64,000 nt of DNA from Tetracentron sinense (taxonomy: Eukaryota; Streptophyta; Magnoliopsida; Trochodendrales; Trochodendraceae). Shown here piece by piece: positions 35,114 to 48,800 of the stretch; within the stretch, counting starts at the first letter, position 1; each line of letters opens with the position of its first letter. The notes beneath the pieces were generated by a model that saw nothing but the letters and a program-made list of their open reading frames with translations, ran no database searches and was not told the origin of the DNA. Where the stretch lies: the NCBI GenBank assembly GCA_015143295.1, contig CM026567.1, positions 11,860,416 to 11,924,415 on the forward strand. Reading direction: 5' to 3'. The translations under genes and the position numbers were made by a program.

Positions 35114-36594
35114 TGAAAAATGAACAATTCGTTGAATCCCAAATCTAGGGTTTGAGTTAAGAATCTCACAAAGTCAAGGGGATGGTTAGGACTCCCTATA
35201 AGTCTATCTACCCTTTTTGATGTTTTAACAATTAAGTTATAAATTAAAGGATGATGTACTTTAAGTGAGGGAAATAGAAAGCCTAGCAAACCACAACACA
35301 AGAATTTTTACGTGGAAACTCTTCCGGGAAAAACCACAGGAACTAGTCCAGCCATGAGAATCCACTAAGACAAAGTAAACAAGAACTTACAAGACTCGAA
35401 CTTGACTCATTCAGACTCGATACTTCGATCCTTCAGTTCTTAGTCCTCCACGCCTCAAAAAGTCATCACGTACTCTCAAATCCCATGATCAACCGCAGTC
35501 GCTCGTACTTCTCTTTGTGTCTCGAAAACAGTCCATGATCTTCCGATCGATCTCCGTCAATGACGGCTTCAGATTCCACCGATCAAATCACTCTACCACA
35601 ATCCGTCTCGGATTGATCTCCTTCGCAAAGGCTCAGGAACACTACAGCCAATGTGTTCTATCCAAAACAGGATGATGGTTTGATAGAAATCAATACCTAG
35701 ATGGACTCCTTCAAAGGACAAGTCCAAACAAGCTAATATGGAGCTTTAGGCTTGTAATCTCTAAGTAGAATGCACCTAACAAAGAGGGTAGAGAACAACA
35801 ATTTTCATAGGTTCTATAACCTCTGGAGAAACTTAAAAACCCTCTCCACACACTGCCTAAGTTGTACTCTACGAGCTAGAGGGGTTCACAATATATAGGG
35901 AACTCAAAACAGTGCTTAGAAGTTACTAAATTAGTCAAAAACCGAAAGAGGCATTAAAAAAACTGTTTGGGCATGTTTCCCATATCAAGGTCAACCCCCA
36001 AGGATACTAGGGTCGACCCAAATGTGCACTTGGGTTGACCCAAGTATCATCCAGGGTCGACCCTCAATATTTGCACTTGCTGGAAATTTGCACCATACAT
36101 ATTTTTGCAACTTCAGGGTCGACCCTCAACGCCCAGGGTCGAGCCTGAGGTAAAAAATGAATTTCAAACTTCCTTTTTATCCCTCTATCCCTTCACAAAA
36201 GTTGTAGCTCTTTTCGATGCAGTCGTTTTGACATATTATGGGGCAAAATTTGAGCTACGGTTTGGGAGATATGCCAAAAACAAGTAACCTTGATTTTTTG
36301 AAAAATTTCAGAATTTTAAACAACTTTTGCACTGTTTATCTCATCACCTAGGATCCGTATGGTTAGTCTAGGACACTTACTACCTAAGGCAACATGTTAT
36401 GATTATTTTAAGTCAATTCCCACCTATGGTAGCATGGTATCTAGGTCACTTACCATCCTATGAAGGAAATGATCAAACCGAGTTTTCAACGGTCTTCAAC
36501 TTCACTTGTTGTGAATGATTGAAACACTCCTAGACACCTAGACTCACTTGTTTTGACACCGGAATATGCCAACACAAAAAACATGGACTTTACA
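35114..36594 (-). mobile_element. 3' LTR of C1 (1481 bp)
   Basis: It runs tgaaaaatgaac to ggactttaca on the plus strand. A TATATA box lies near 35890-35898 (minus). U3 has ggtcgaccc palindromes (36008-36150). Confidence 0.9.
36008..36150. repeat. U3 palindrome cluster, C1 3' LTR
   Basis: agggtcgaccct and cttgggttgacccaag motifs lie either side of the spacer tggaaatttgcaccatac. The same layout recurs at 54371-54560 and, shortened, at 56170-56278. Confidence 0.85.
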
Positions 36595-36605
36595 ATCTCC
36601 CCCTT
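36595..36605 (-). other. Polypurine tract of C1, cut by solo LTR A
   Basis: The minus strand reads AAGGGGGAGAT before the LTR start TGTAAAGTCC. LTR A is inserted at its upstream edge; the duplicated target ccctt is part of the tract. Confidence 0.9.
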
Positions 36606-37364
36606 TGTCATTACCCAAAACCCACCCTAGGAGTTAGAGTGAATCTTGGACGACTTATCATGACTTACATGACCTGCTTGACAAACCATCCTGCAAAACA
36701 TACAGAGCAAATATGATAGAGGACACAATAGCGGAAGCATAAACTAATCATGGCACAGCGGAAGTCTAACAAAACCTCTATGTATACACATGTACTCCAA
36801 GTTTTATTCAAAATGAAATCAACAAAAGAAAGTGCGGACATTCCCGCCAAAATACATGAGTATAAATCTCTCAAGCTCGCCCCACTCTCACTTAGAATCT
36901 ACCACCTAGTAGTAGCCCTCTACATGAGGTTCCTCAGTAGGGGCCTCCTCGACGTACTCCTCTTCCTCCCATGGACTGGGAGCACAGATGTCAAAAGAAG
37001 CGGGCGCTCCACTAACACCTGCCGACATCAAAAGTACGGCTAAGCATGAAATACTCAGCGGGTACCAAATACTAAGTGACAGTCATAGCATGTAATAATG
37101 GAATATAAGCGAAAGCAGTTCATATCATAACAGGAAAAGTAAATAGTTGATAGTTCATGCTTGCATCATATCAAAGTCGAAAAAACTCTTGAAAACATCA
37201 TGTGCTTGACTTGACTTGAAACACTCCTTTCGTGTTTGAAAACTTGTCTTGTCATGTTTTGTCTTGTTCATTTTTGTCATGTCATGTCATGTCATGTCAT
37301 ATCTTGCTTGTCGTGTCATATCATGTATTACTTGTCTTGTCGTGTCATGCATGCCATGTCATGT

Positions 37365-39537
37365 TGTCGCGACCCAAAACCCACCCTAGGAGTTAGAGTG
37401 AACTTTGGACGACTAATCACGACTTGCTTGGCAACCAACCTGCAAAACCCACAGAGCATATACAATAGAGGACATTATAGCGGAAACATAACCATAAAGC
37501 ACAGTGGAAGTCTACCAAACCTCTATGTATATGCATACGCAAATCCAAGTTTATACAAAAAGTAACCAAAAGAAAGTGCGGACTGACCCGCCAAAATACA
37601 TGAATGTATATCTCTCATCTCACCCATAGCTATTCACTCAGAATCTACAACCACCTAATGGTAACCCTCTACTGGAGGTTCCTCCAAAGGTTCCTCGACG
37701 TACTCCTCCTCTACCCAACGGCTCGGAGCACAGACATCAAAAGGAGCAGCTGCTCCGCCATCACCTGCCGACATAAGAAGTACGGCTGAGTCATGGAATA
37801 CTCAGCGGGTACCAAGCACTAACCAACAGTCATAGCATACGGATAGCATGCATAAAGCAGGAAACAATTCACGCATATAAAGCAGGAATGATTCATATCA
37901 TGACAATAAAGTAAAGCAATATAAGTCATCATGTTTGCAATCATAAAAACCGGTAAAACCCTTGAAATCTTGTGCACTTGACTTGACTGAAATTACCCTT
38001 TTTATGCTTGAAACCTTGTCTACCGTGTCATGCGTGTCATGCTTGTATCATGCGTGTCATGTCATGCCATGCGTGTATCATGCTTGCTTGTTCTGAAAAG
38101 TAATCTACTTGTGAGGGAAGGGAGACCCTTCTTCCTAGAATGCTCATGCTTGTCCTTCCACTTGTGAGATTCACTTGTGAGATGTCCTTGTGAGATGCAC
38201 TTGCGAGGGAAGGGAGACCCTTCTTATGAAAATGCATGATTGTCTTGTCCTTGCCAAAAGTGAGGTAAAACATATCGTAGGATATGCCCCACCTCTAAAT
38301 CCCATTCTTGAAAACCTCGGTAGATCTTGTCATGTATGCGTGCTCGTGAGGTCGTGTGCATACTTGCATTTGGAATTAAATATGGCATTTGAGTAATTCA
38401 TAACACATAACATCAATGATTTGGGCAATTTAATATTCATATCATTTAGGGAAAGCGAACAATCACACTATCATGACCCTAGCAATTTCCATAAACCTTA
38501 AACATGCATTTTCTTAATTTATTATTCATTTTATTCACCTTGGCATTTCATCAAACATGGTGCATTCATTATTTATTAACCCTACAACATGCTTTTCTAG
38601 GTGGGTTTTACTCACATCACATATGTATGTTTATTATGGGTACAATGCCCTCCCCGTTCATCCATCATATCAATACACACGGCATCCAATCGCCCACACT
38701 CATCTCCATTCATCATTCACCATTCACCATTCACAACCCATTTCATAATACATGGATGTATAAAGGAACACAAAGAAAATAAAGGAAAAGAAGAACAATA
38801 ACTAGGAGGGTAGCAAGAAGTACCGACCTTGAAGAAATGAGGAAGAAACCCCTTCCAAAAACGACCGTGTAGCTGTTGTCCTAGCTTGGATCACGAGCTT
38901 CTCGAATGCTTGAGCCTTGATCTTGAAGAAAACGGGCTTGGGGTTGATGTAAGGTCTTAACCCCTTTGATTTCTCCCCAAATGAAAACCTAGGTTTGGGA
39001 ACCCTTTCTCCTCTCTTCTAATCTCCCAAATCTTCTAAGTGTTGAGAATGAGCCCTAAAGGCTCAGGCGATCCTATATAAGAAAAGGTATAACACCCGAA
39101 TGCCGAAAATGCCCTTAGTGAAAATTCTGCAAAACGCGAGGACCGAGCGATCGGTGTTTATGACCGATCGATCGGTTGCCTACCGAGCGATCGGTGTGTT
39201 GACCGAGCTCTCGACCAAAAATCAACTCTCTAGAAAATTTCCCCATACAAAAATCTTGACTAGTCGATAGCTACCGATCGATCGGTTTTGGACTGATCGA
39301 TCGCTCTATGGACCGAGCGATCGGTTGCCTGCAGGTCCAGACTGTTTTGGCCATATCTTTTGACTCGTTCGTCCGATTTTGACGATTCAACTTGCGTTGG
39401 GTTCGTACTTCGAAAACGAACATTTCTAACATTTCAGAATTTCTAATTTCTTCCTTATTTATTAATTATTCCTCTTTAAAGGTAAAATGGCAACGAAAGT
39501 GTCATGCATTAAATGTGAAAAGGTCCGGGGCTCTACA
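37365..39537 (-). mobile_element. Solo gypsy LTR B (G1 family), TSD catgt
   Basis: It starts tgtcgcgaccc and ends ggggctctaca, with catgt at 37360-37364 and 39538-39542. It is very like the G1 LTRs. It is the deepest insertion of the nest: F, D, C1, A, B. TATATAGG (minus) lies near 39069. Confidence 0.95.
39139..39330. repeat. U3 palindrome cluster, B
   Basis: gatcgatcgg-type motifs in two groups around ctagaaaatttccccatac, followed by ttggccatatcttttgactc. Confidence 0.9.
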
Positions 39538-40648
39538 CATGTCTTGCTTGCTTGGAATTTAAATATGCTCATGCTACTTGAGAGGGAGGGTGGTTTAGAA
39601 CCCCCTCTTCCTAATTGAGATACAACTTGTGAGGGGGGGAAACCCCTCTTTAGCGAAAATGCATTGAAAATAACCATGCATGCTTAGAGTCTTGCTTGGC
39701 GGATTCTTGTTCTTGTTAAAAGCGAGGTAAAACATATCTTAAGATATGCCCTACCTCTCACACCAACCCTTACGTTTGGCCTTGTCATATTGTTCGTGAA
39801 TCGAGAATAAAACCCTTGTCTTGAAAACTCATCAGTAAATCATATCGTGCATGCCGTGCTTGTGGTTTCGTGTACATACTATCATTGGAAATAAAACAAG
39901 ACATATAGAATTCAATAATATATGGAATGACATTCATTTCAACATATAAATATTCATGCTGTTAGAGAAAGCAATAAATCACACTATCATAAACCCTAGA
40001 ATTTTCCATATGCTTTAAGTCATGCTTTTCTTGAGTTATGATTCATTCTCTTCACCTTGACATTTCATCAAACATATGGTGTATACATTATGGTTAAAGC
40101 CTATATCTTGATTTTCTAGATGGATTAATGCTCATGACATACACGTGTGTTCATTATTGATACAATGGCTTTCCCATTTGGTTCATCACAACACATACGC
40201 ACAACATCCATCGCCCATACACATCCACACAATCATCCATCTCCATCCATGTACTCCATTACATTATCATGTTTAAAATTGGGAAAAACCAAGAAAAAAA
40301 GAAGACTATGAACTAGGAGGGTAGCATAAGGTACCGACCTTGAAAAGATGAGGAAAACCCTCCAAAACATGCGTGGAGTCGTTGTCGAGCTTAAAGGAGG
40401 TGCTCATCGAGTGCTTGAGCCGTGTGCTTGAAGAAATCCAAGCTTGTGATGATCTAGGGTCCTTAAACCCTTGATTTCCCTCAAGTTGAAAACTCTAGGT
40501 TAAAAAAACCCTTTCTCCTCTCACTCTCTCTCAAAATCTTGCCTTAGGGTTTATGAATCCCCTTATGGCTCAAGCAAGCCGTTATAGGCAAGGGTGATTA
40601 GCCCAAAAGACGAAAAAGCCCTTAATGAAATTCTACAAAAACGCGAAG

Positions 40649-40816
40649 GACCGAGCGATCGATGGTCAGGACCGAGCGATCGGTGTTTTTGACCGAGCTC
40701 TCGGTTGAAAAAAATCTCTCTGGAAAAATTCCCCATACAAATTAGTGTACCAGTTGATAGATACCGATCGATCGGTTGTAGACCGATCGATCGCTACTCT
40801 GGACCAAGCAATCGGT
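40649..40816. repeat. U3 palindrome cluster, A
   Basis: accgagcgatcg and accgatcgatcg motifs around tctggaaaaattccccatac. The following ttttgactcg block is shortened or lost. Confidence 0.85.
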
Positions 40817-41076
40817 GCTCTGCAAATTTCGACACTGAGTCCATTTCCCACTTAATCCATTACTTGGACTTATCCCACTTCCATCCTAACCTCTTCTAGA
40901 CATGACTAAGGCCCCTCTAAAGCTATAGCATATTAATAAATATTTTATTTAATTAATTTTAGCATTCAAGCAAAATTCTCAAAGGTTCCAATTCTCATTT
41001 CATGAAAATGGAGATAACAATGCATCGTGCCTTGACACTCATTTCAAAACATATACAAAAGTTCTGGGGCTCTACA

Positions 41077-42861
41077 CCCTTTGGCAATTCCATGGCAAAA
41101 CCAAACTGAAGTACATGACTTGACACAAACTCACCCAAACACATCAAAACTGTGAATTAGGACATTACATGACTCCGACACAATTACCTAACTCCAATTG
41201 ACAAATAATCTTAAATTAAGACACTTAGGCTCTTTGTCTAGTAAAATCAATCTGCTGTAACCCTGCACCTGCACATGCTCATAAACAAAACACCCAGTGA
41301 AGTATGCGTGGAATTTAAAAATAAGTAACCACAGGTGAAGCAAGGAATGTATTGAACTGGGAAAGTACTACCCTAACATTCTCCCCCTTTTTGGCACAAT
41401 TACCAAAGGAAGGCGGGAAGCCAATATTCCAAAAAAATATACCAATTTAGCAAATGTGAAATATCAAGGCAACCACAGTACAACCAATCAAAAGCAGATA
41501 ATGAGGGGACTTAGAGCGGGGAACAAGATAGAAATATAAAGCACAAACTCCCCCTCAACTACTCAAGCACAGAACTCCCCCTCAACAACTCAACTTGATC
41601 TTCTCCCCCTAAGATCAAAGATTCCACCAAAAATAAGGCACTTATGCTAGAAAGGCCCCTACCAAATAAAAATGAAACACTCAAAAAATATCATGTGCCA
41701 CACAAACATGCATCAAAAGCATTCCAAGTAGTAGTAATTTAAAATTACAAATCCAATGAAGAACATGATTAGTTAGACCGACTGAGGATACACATCTAAC
41801 TAAATCTCATAGAATGCTAAAGCATAGCCAATTCACTTAAACACATTTAGTGAATAGTTCAAAAGTGAAGCATTGTGTGTAGTGGTGGTCTGACAAGATA
41901 CTAGATCAAGGTTTCTTTCCCTTTCTAAGGATTTGACATTAACCACTAAGGGGACTCCCGAAGACATAAATCTTAGAAGTCAAACCTAGTTAGATCCAGA
42001 TATGCTAATTTTTTACATTTTAGTGCTCCTGTATCCATTTTATTTGACTCAATATTTTTCTTTTATTTTTGGCCAAATACCTCCAAATATTATAAGATTT
42101 CTTTTGATGATCCTTATCTGATCATATCTTTTTATGCAATGATGGCTTGCACACTATCTAGGTAGGTAGTCCCGGCTATTGGCAGTAGGGGCTTTCATTC
42201 TAGTGACCCAGATAGATACCTACTATCCGCCTAGGTTGCCATTTCATATTGTTTGCATCCAATAGTGACTTTCACACTAGCCCAGTAGGTAGTCTTTTTC
42301 ATTGCAACAATTTAAGCTCATGGAGGATACACAAAGTGGGGATGACTAACAAGTATGATCATTCTAGATTGGTTATCCAAGGTCACACTATTGGAATAAG
42401 TCAACCACCTACAGATTGAAAAATAGACCTCTCAACAGAATCAGTCAAAGTGCATGTGAAATTTGTAAGACATACACACAGGAATAAGTCTCTAATTGTT
42501 CAAGATAAAACCGGCCTAATTTTCAGCCTAACCAAGAGACTATGAAGGTGATATATCCTCAATTAGCAACAACCTCATGTTCAACCCTGGACAAGTATAG
42601 AAATAAAGATCACACACGGAATGCAGATCATGCAAGTCAAACAATTGTAACATGACAAAAATCTTTTTGGATTTTATGGTTTTTCAATGTTTTTGGATTT
42701 TTCAAAATAAAGAAAACAGAAAAACATACAAAAGCAAATAAACACTAGTAAAAGAAAAAAATACTAGTATACACAAATAGCATAACACTAGGACAAGATA
42801 GAACACTAACAGCACACCCTAGGCTATGACAGGCACGGGCTAAGTGAAGTCCTTTAGGTCT
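41077..42861 (-). other. Non-coding interior of C1
   Basis: Here the minus strand runs from the end of gag to the PPT. It is rich in short ctccccct strings and has no open frame or pol motif. A second PPT-like string, attctccccctttttggc, lies at 41381-41398, about 300 bp before the real one. Confidence 0.7.
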
Positions 42862-43788
42862 TCCTTTCTCACTCAAATGGTTTTAGAAGTTTGATTGACC
42901 CTTTGGTCTCTAACAGTTTCAGTTGAGATAGGAATGACCTTTTGCCTCTTCCTTCTGTTCCTCCTTTTCCAAGATTGAGTCCTAGAATTATGGCGGGCAT
43001 TATGATTCTCCCTGTTACCTCCTCTATATCTAGCATGAGGAGTGTCATGACCATGCCATTGTCTAGAGTTGTGAGCAATTTTCATCACATCTTCACACAA
43101 ACTCCTAGACTTCTCCACTAGGACCTCAACTCTCCTTTAAAGATTCCCAGTAAAATTGTTGTGGTTCTCAAAACCATGATTGAGCATTCTTCAAAGTTTA
43201 GGACATCGAGGCTTAATGTGACCCATCACTCCACAATCCTGACATGTAGGAATGAATTTCTGAGGAGAATGATCTTTCCCTTTAGTAGAAGGGTGCCTTT
43301 TAGCACCAGGCTCAGTGTTTGAGGTGGATGAAGTTCCCTTCTCATCTCCACACCTCTGATTTTGCTCAAGATCAGCCAACTTGATTTTAAGACTTGTCTT
43401 TTCATTAAGACAAACATGCAATTCAGATTCCAGAAGCTGAGTCTTGGCAAGGAGGGAAGTCTTTTCTTCCTCAAGCTGTGACACAAGAGCTCTCAATCCT
43501 GAGGCCACTTAGTCTAAGGCATCTTTTTCCATTTCAATAGATTTGATCTTTTTGGACATGGAAAATTGAACCTTTTTCAGCTCTAGGCATTCCTGAAATA
43601 GTTCATCATAGGCTGCCTCGAGGTCTCCCTTAGAATCTGAGTCATTCTGACTCTCATCATCCTCACCATATTACAGTGTTGGTCACTCACAACCTTTGAA
43701 GAAGATTCTTCAACACCAAAAAAAGATGCAGTGAAGGCCACATAACCCCTAATCTCCTCACAAGAAGAACTATCTGATTCCTCAGATT
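42862..43788 (-). pseudogene. C1 gag C-terminal part
   Basis: The minus strand has an acidic serine stretch (SESEESDSSSCEE), a coiled-coil-like segment (LEEEKTSLLAKTQLLESEL), and an intact CCHC knuckle CQDCGVMGHIKPRC followed by PKL, as in SIRE/Maximus gag. A basic tail and a VRKEDLKDF motif near 42865 follow. Frame changes and stops separate these blocks. The upstream half lies right of G2, at 52786-53525. Confidence 0.75.
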
Positions 43789-43793
43789 CAGAT

Positions 43794-45679
43794 TGTCCCG
43801 ACCCAAAATACCCCCTAAGAGTTAGGGATACTTTGACTCGTGACCGCCGTATCACACCTCCAGTATGATACATAAGGCACACATAGAGACCTGTCAGAAT
43901 GCTCATACATATATAGCAGAAAACGATATACAATACACAGCGGAAACAAAAACACTACATATAGCAGAAGCAAGATAAAAACTCCTATAACTTGGCCCAA
44001 GTATGAACCAATGAAATATACATGTGTATGAGAATCCAAAAGGTGGAGTGGACAAACCCCACACTCACATAACAAAACACTGTATCAATCTAAGTACTGT
44101 CAATCAACAAAAATCGAAGTCACGACACCTATCTACTGAACCATCGTCCTGCTAGTGGTCTATGGAAGGCTCCGGATCGAAATACTATTCCTCTACCCAA
44201 GGCTCCATGCCACATAAGTCGAATGGAACCCGAGCACCTGCCGATGATAATAAATATCGGCTAAGCGTGGAATACTCAGCGTATACAAGCTACTAACAAT
44301 AAATCAATAGTAACATAGAGCATACGAATCATGGAGAATGAAATCCTTAAAGCACATTAAAGCGGGGAAACCATGTATAGCATATATGATGAAATCCGAA
44401 ATCCAAAACCAAAACCATAATCGTGTGAGTCAAGAGATAATCATAACCTTGTGAGTTCTTGTGAGTTCATAGAGTTCATAGAGTTTCTTAGAGGCACTTA
44501 TGATCTGTAGAGACATAAAGCATAGAGCAAAACCATAGAGCCAATACCATAGAGATCTTAGAGCATTTCGTTTACGATCTTTAGAGCTTGTGAGACGATC
44601 TTAGAGATATCATGGAGTTCTTGTGAGTGTGTAACATGATCCTTAGAGCTTGTGAACCGATCATAGACCAATCATAAAGTTGCTTAGAATCATTCCTTAT
44701 ACGTCATTTATTGAAAACCCTTTTTTGTAACTTTGAGAAATCCATGGAAAACATCGGTTCATGCAAGACATGCGAGCATATGAGCATACGAGAGTACTAG
44801 CATAATTTAACACCCAAAAACTCTTAGAGACATTACATTAAACACTTAGATTGCATCATAATAATAACTTACATCCAAGTATAAAGCAACCTCTCACCAC
44901 ATCTCAATCAAGGTACATACATAGTAGATAGTTAGGAGAACAACCCAAGGTAACTAGTAGTATTGCAAGATTGGTAGTAGAGTGTATCTTCCTTGGCGAA
45001 ATCAAAGAGTTTGATTTCAAAAGCTTGAACAAGCAAGAACCTTGAGTTCTTGGTAGAGAAACACCAAAGGAATGAAGGATCTTGATCTTCCTTCAAGCTT
45101 GAACAACCACCTAGCTCTTCTTCTTCTTCTCCTCTCAAAATCCTCCAAAAACAATGCACTAAAGGTTTCTGAAACCCTAAGGCACGAACAAGCCTTTATA
45201 TAGGCAAGGGGTGATGGCTAAAGTCTTAAACACCCTTAATGAAGAAAATCTGCGCATGACTGATTGATCGGCGGTACAGACCGAGCGATCGGTGACTTCC
45301 CGGTCGATCGGTGGTTTCAACCAAGAGATCCGTTGAAAACACCCTCTCTGGAATTTTTCCCCATACAAAAAAGTTAACTGTTCGATAGCTACCGAGCGAT
45401 CGGTATAAGACTGGTCGATCGAAGGATATCACCGAGCAATCGGTGATCCCCTGTTTTGCTGTAAAACCTTGTTTTCACTACTTGAATCTTCTCTAATCCA
45501 ATTCCAACACTCTTTTATGCTTTAAACACAGTCCTTAAGGATATATAGACCTATTGGAACATGCACGCCATAAATCCAAACTCATATTTAACATACGGCC
45601 CACAAGTGTACAAAATCACACTTGAGTACTATTCACACACTATTCATTACTTAGTGGAATGAAAATTCGGGGTTCTACA
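43794..45679 (-). mobile_element. 3' LTR of G2 (1886 bp)
   Basis: It runs tgtcccgaccc to ggggttctaca, next to the PPT at 45680-45694 (minus ATAAGGGGGGAGGGA). It has the double hairpin at 44240-44280 and TATATAAAGG (minus) near 45195. Confidence 0.92.
45262..45445. repeat. U3 palindrome cluster, G2 3' LTR
   Basis: gagcgatcggt and ggtcgatcggt motifs in two groups around tctggaatttttccccatac. Confidence 0.85.
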
Positions 45680-45846
45680 TCCCTCCCCCCTTATAAGAAT
45701 TTCGTCCTCGAAATTAGAACGACACCAAAGCACAACAAAACAAAATACATACAATACCACGAAGAAAACTACTCAAATAAATTAGGGTACTTTTCCTTCA
45801 CTTCGGCTTCTCGCTCCCACGTAGCTTCTTCCTTGGAATGATGCTA

Positions 45847-48800
45847 TCATTTCACAAGGACAAGCGGGATAGTCTTGGTGCATAAGACTTGATCTCGACG
45901 ATCCAAGATCTGAACTGGTTGTTCAACCAAGGTGAGATCTTCTTGAATCTCCATAGGATCAAGAGCAATGACGTGTGACTGATCTGAAATGTATTTCCTA
46001 AGCATAGAGACGTGAAATACATTATGGACCGCTGCAATGTGAGGCAGTAGTGTAACCATGTAAGCAACCTCACCAACCCGCGTGATGATCTCAAATGGTC
46101 CCACATACCTAGGACTGAGCTTTCCTTTCTTCCCGAATTGCATGATTCCCGACTCGACGAAATCTTCACAAAGACCCGATCCCCAACTTAGAATTCTAAA
46201 TCTCTGCGGCGAGTGTCCGCATAGCTCTTCTGCCTATCCTAAGCAGTTTTCAATCACTCCAGGATGACTTTGACCCTTTCTGCGGTCTGCTCAATCAACT
46301 CAGGACCAAGAACTTTCCTCTCACCAACTTCATCAGCATAGCGGTGATCTGCAACTCCGACCATACAGAGCTTCGAAAGGTGTCATTTGGATGCTTGCCT
46401 GGTAACTATTGTTGTAGGTGAACTCAACCAACGGTAATTGTTCCTCCCAACTGCCCTGAAAATCCAGCATACAAGCTCGGAGAATATCCTCCACTACCTG
46501 ATTCACCCGTTCAGTCTGCCCATCAGTTTGAGGATGAAAGGCGGTGCTGAATTCTAAACGAGAACCCATAGCACTCTGAAAAGTTTTCCAGAATCTGGAA
46601 TTGACCTAAGGTCTCGATCAGACACGATGGAAACTGGCACACCGTATAGACGAGCCACTTCCTTGACATACAAGGCTACTAACTAATTCGAATTGAAAGT
46701 AGTCCGATATGGAAGGAAATGTGCAGACTTAGTCAATCTGTCCACAATCATCCAAATAGCATCGAAGCCCTTTGTTGTCCGTGGTAAACCTACAATGAAA
46801 TCCATCGAGATATTCTCCCATTTTCATTCCGAAATAAAGAGGGACTTTAGAAGACCTACCGGCCTCTGATGCTCGGCCTTTACCTACTGGCACACCAAAC
46901 ATCTAGAAACATACTTGGCAACTTCTCTCTTCATGTTTCGCTACCAGTAGTGCCTCTTGAGATTCTGGTACATTTTGGTACCTCCCAAATGTACCGTGTA
47001 CTTGGATCGGTGAGCCTCGTCCAAGATCTCACTCCTCAACATTGTGTCAGCGGGAACACACAACCTACCCTTGAATGTGATAGCACCATCACCATTCAAA
47101 GCAAACTCCTGACTGTCATTACTAACCGACTTGTCTCGGTAAGCAAGCAACTCAACATCCAAATTCTGCAACTCCTTAATCCGGCTCAAAATATGCGGCC
47201 TAACCGCGATGTTGGACATCACCGGCCCATAGGTGACATGCCTGAGAGTAGTGTCTAGATTACACATATCATGCAACAACTTCCACTCTTGTACTCTCAA
47301 GTGAGCCATAACCCCATAGGGCTTCCTGCTAAGAACATCAGCTAACACATTAGCCTTACCCGGATGGTACTGGATAGAACAATCATAGTCCTTCATAAAC
47401 TCCATCCATCGACGCTGCCTCATATTCAACTCCTTCTAGAGGAAAAGATATTTCAAGCTCTTGTGGTCCGTAAACACAACGAACTCTTCCCCATAGAGGT
47501 AGTGACACCAGATTTTCAGCGCAAAGACGACTGCTGCAAGCTCTAAGTCATGAGTGGGGTAGTTCTGCTCATGCTCCTTCAACTGACGTGAAGCATAGGC
47601 AACCACCTGCTTATGCTGCATAAGAACACATCCAAGTCTAACAAGCGAAGCATCACTATAGACTTCAAAACCACCTCTCCCAGACGGAATGGTGAGAACA
47701 GGGGCTGTGGTAAGCCTCTTCTTCAACTCCAAGAAACTTGTCTTGCACTTGTCACTCCAAGTGAACTTAGTGTTCTTCCGCGTGAGATAGGTAAGCGGAG
47801 CTACTAAGCTTGAAAATCCCTCCACGAACCTCATATAGTATCCTGCCAGGCCAAGAAAACTACGAATCTCGATAACACTCTTCAGCCTTTCCCAAGTCAT
47901 CACTGCCTCAATCTTTGCAGGATCGACTGAGATACCTTCAGCAGTCACCACATGTCCAAGGAAAGACACCTTGTTCAGCCAGAACTCACACTTGCTCAAC
48001 TTAGCATAAAGCCTATGCTCTCGAAGAGTCTACAATACAAAGCGGAGATCTCTCGTGTGATCATCCTGTGACTATGAGTACACCGGGATATCATCTACAA
48101 ATACGATCACACACTGATCGAGAGACGATCTGAACACCCGGTTCATCAGATCCATAAATACTGCCGGTGCGTTAGTCAGCCCAAACGATATAACCAAAAA
48201 CTTGTAATGACAGTATCGGGGTTCTGAATTCCGTCTTCGGAATGTCTTCTTTCTTGATCTTCAACTAATGATAGCCAGATCGAAGGTCAATCTTTGAGAA
48301 GAACTTTGCACCTTTCAACTGATCGAACAAGTCGTCTATTCGGGGCAATGGATAACGATTCTTGATAGTGACCTTATTCAGTTGCCTATAGTCGATACAC
48401 ATACTCATCGACCCATCCTTTTTCTTCACGAAGAGCACTGGAGCTCCCCAAGGTGAGACGCTAGGCCAGATAAAGTCAAGGCCCTGTAATTCTACCAACT
48501 GGTCATTTAACTCTTTCAGCTCAATAGAGGTCATCCTATATAGAGCCCTCGAAATCGGCGCCGTGCCTGGAGCTAACTCAATCGCAAACTCGATTGCCCG
48601 ATCAGGAAGTAATCCCGGTAAGGTCTCTGGAAAAACATCCATTTATTCACATACCACTGGAATGGATGTGGAGTCTCGTACTTCTACACTCTCAAGACTG
48701 AAAGTTGCAAAATGAGCAATGTCTCTCCTCTGAAGCCCCCTGAAATGAAACGGCTTCAAACCAGCAGGTTTAAAATTCACCACCTTCTCGAAACACGCCA

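Larger units (their letters stand above)
36606..41076 (-). mobile_element. Solo gypsy LTR A, TSD ccctt, host of B
   Basis: It starts tgtcattaccc and ends ctggggctctaca. ccctt flanks it at 36601-36605 and 41077-41081. Own pieces are 36606-37364 and 39543-41076. It contains a tgtca-rich simple repeat (37276-37320), hairpin repeats (39578-39650) and a 16-bp perfect palindrome catatcttaagatatg (39733-39748). Confidence 0.93.

Noticed and set aside
42862-43118. Basic protein frames at 42869-43118 as host genes
   Set aside because: They are frames of the decayed C1 gag tail next to its zinc knuckle and share its strand.
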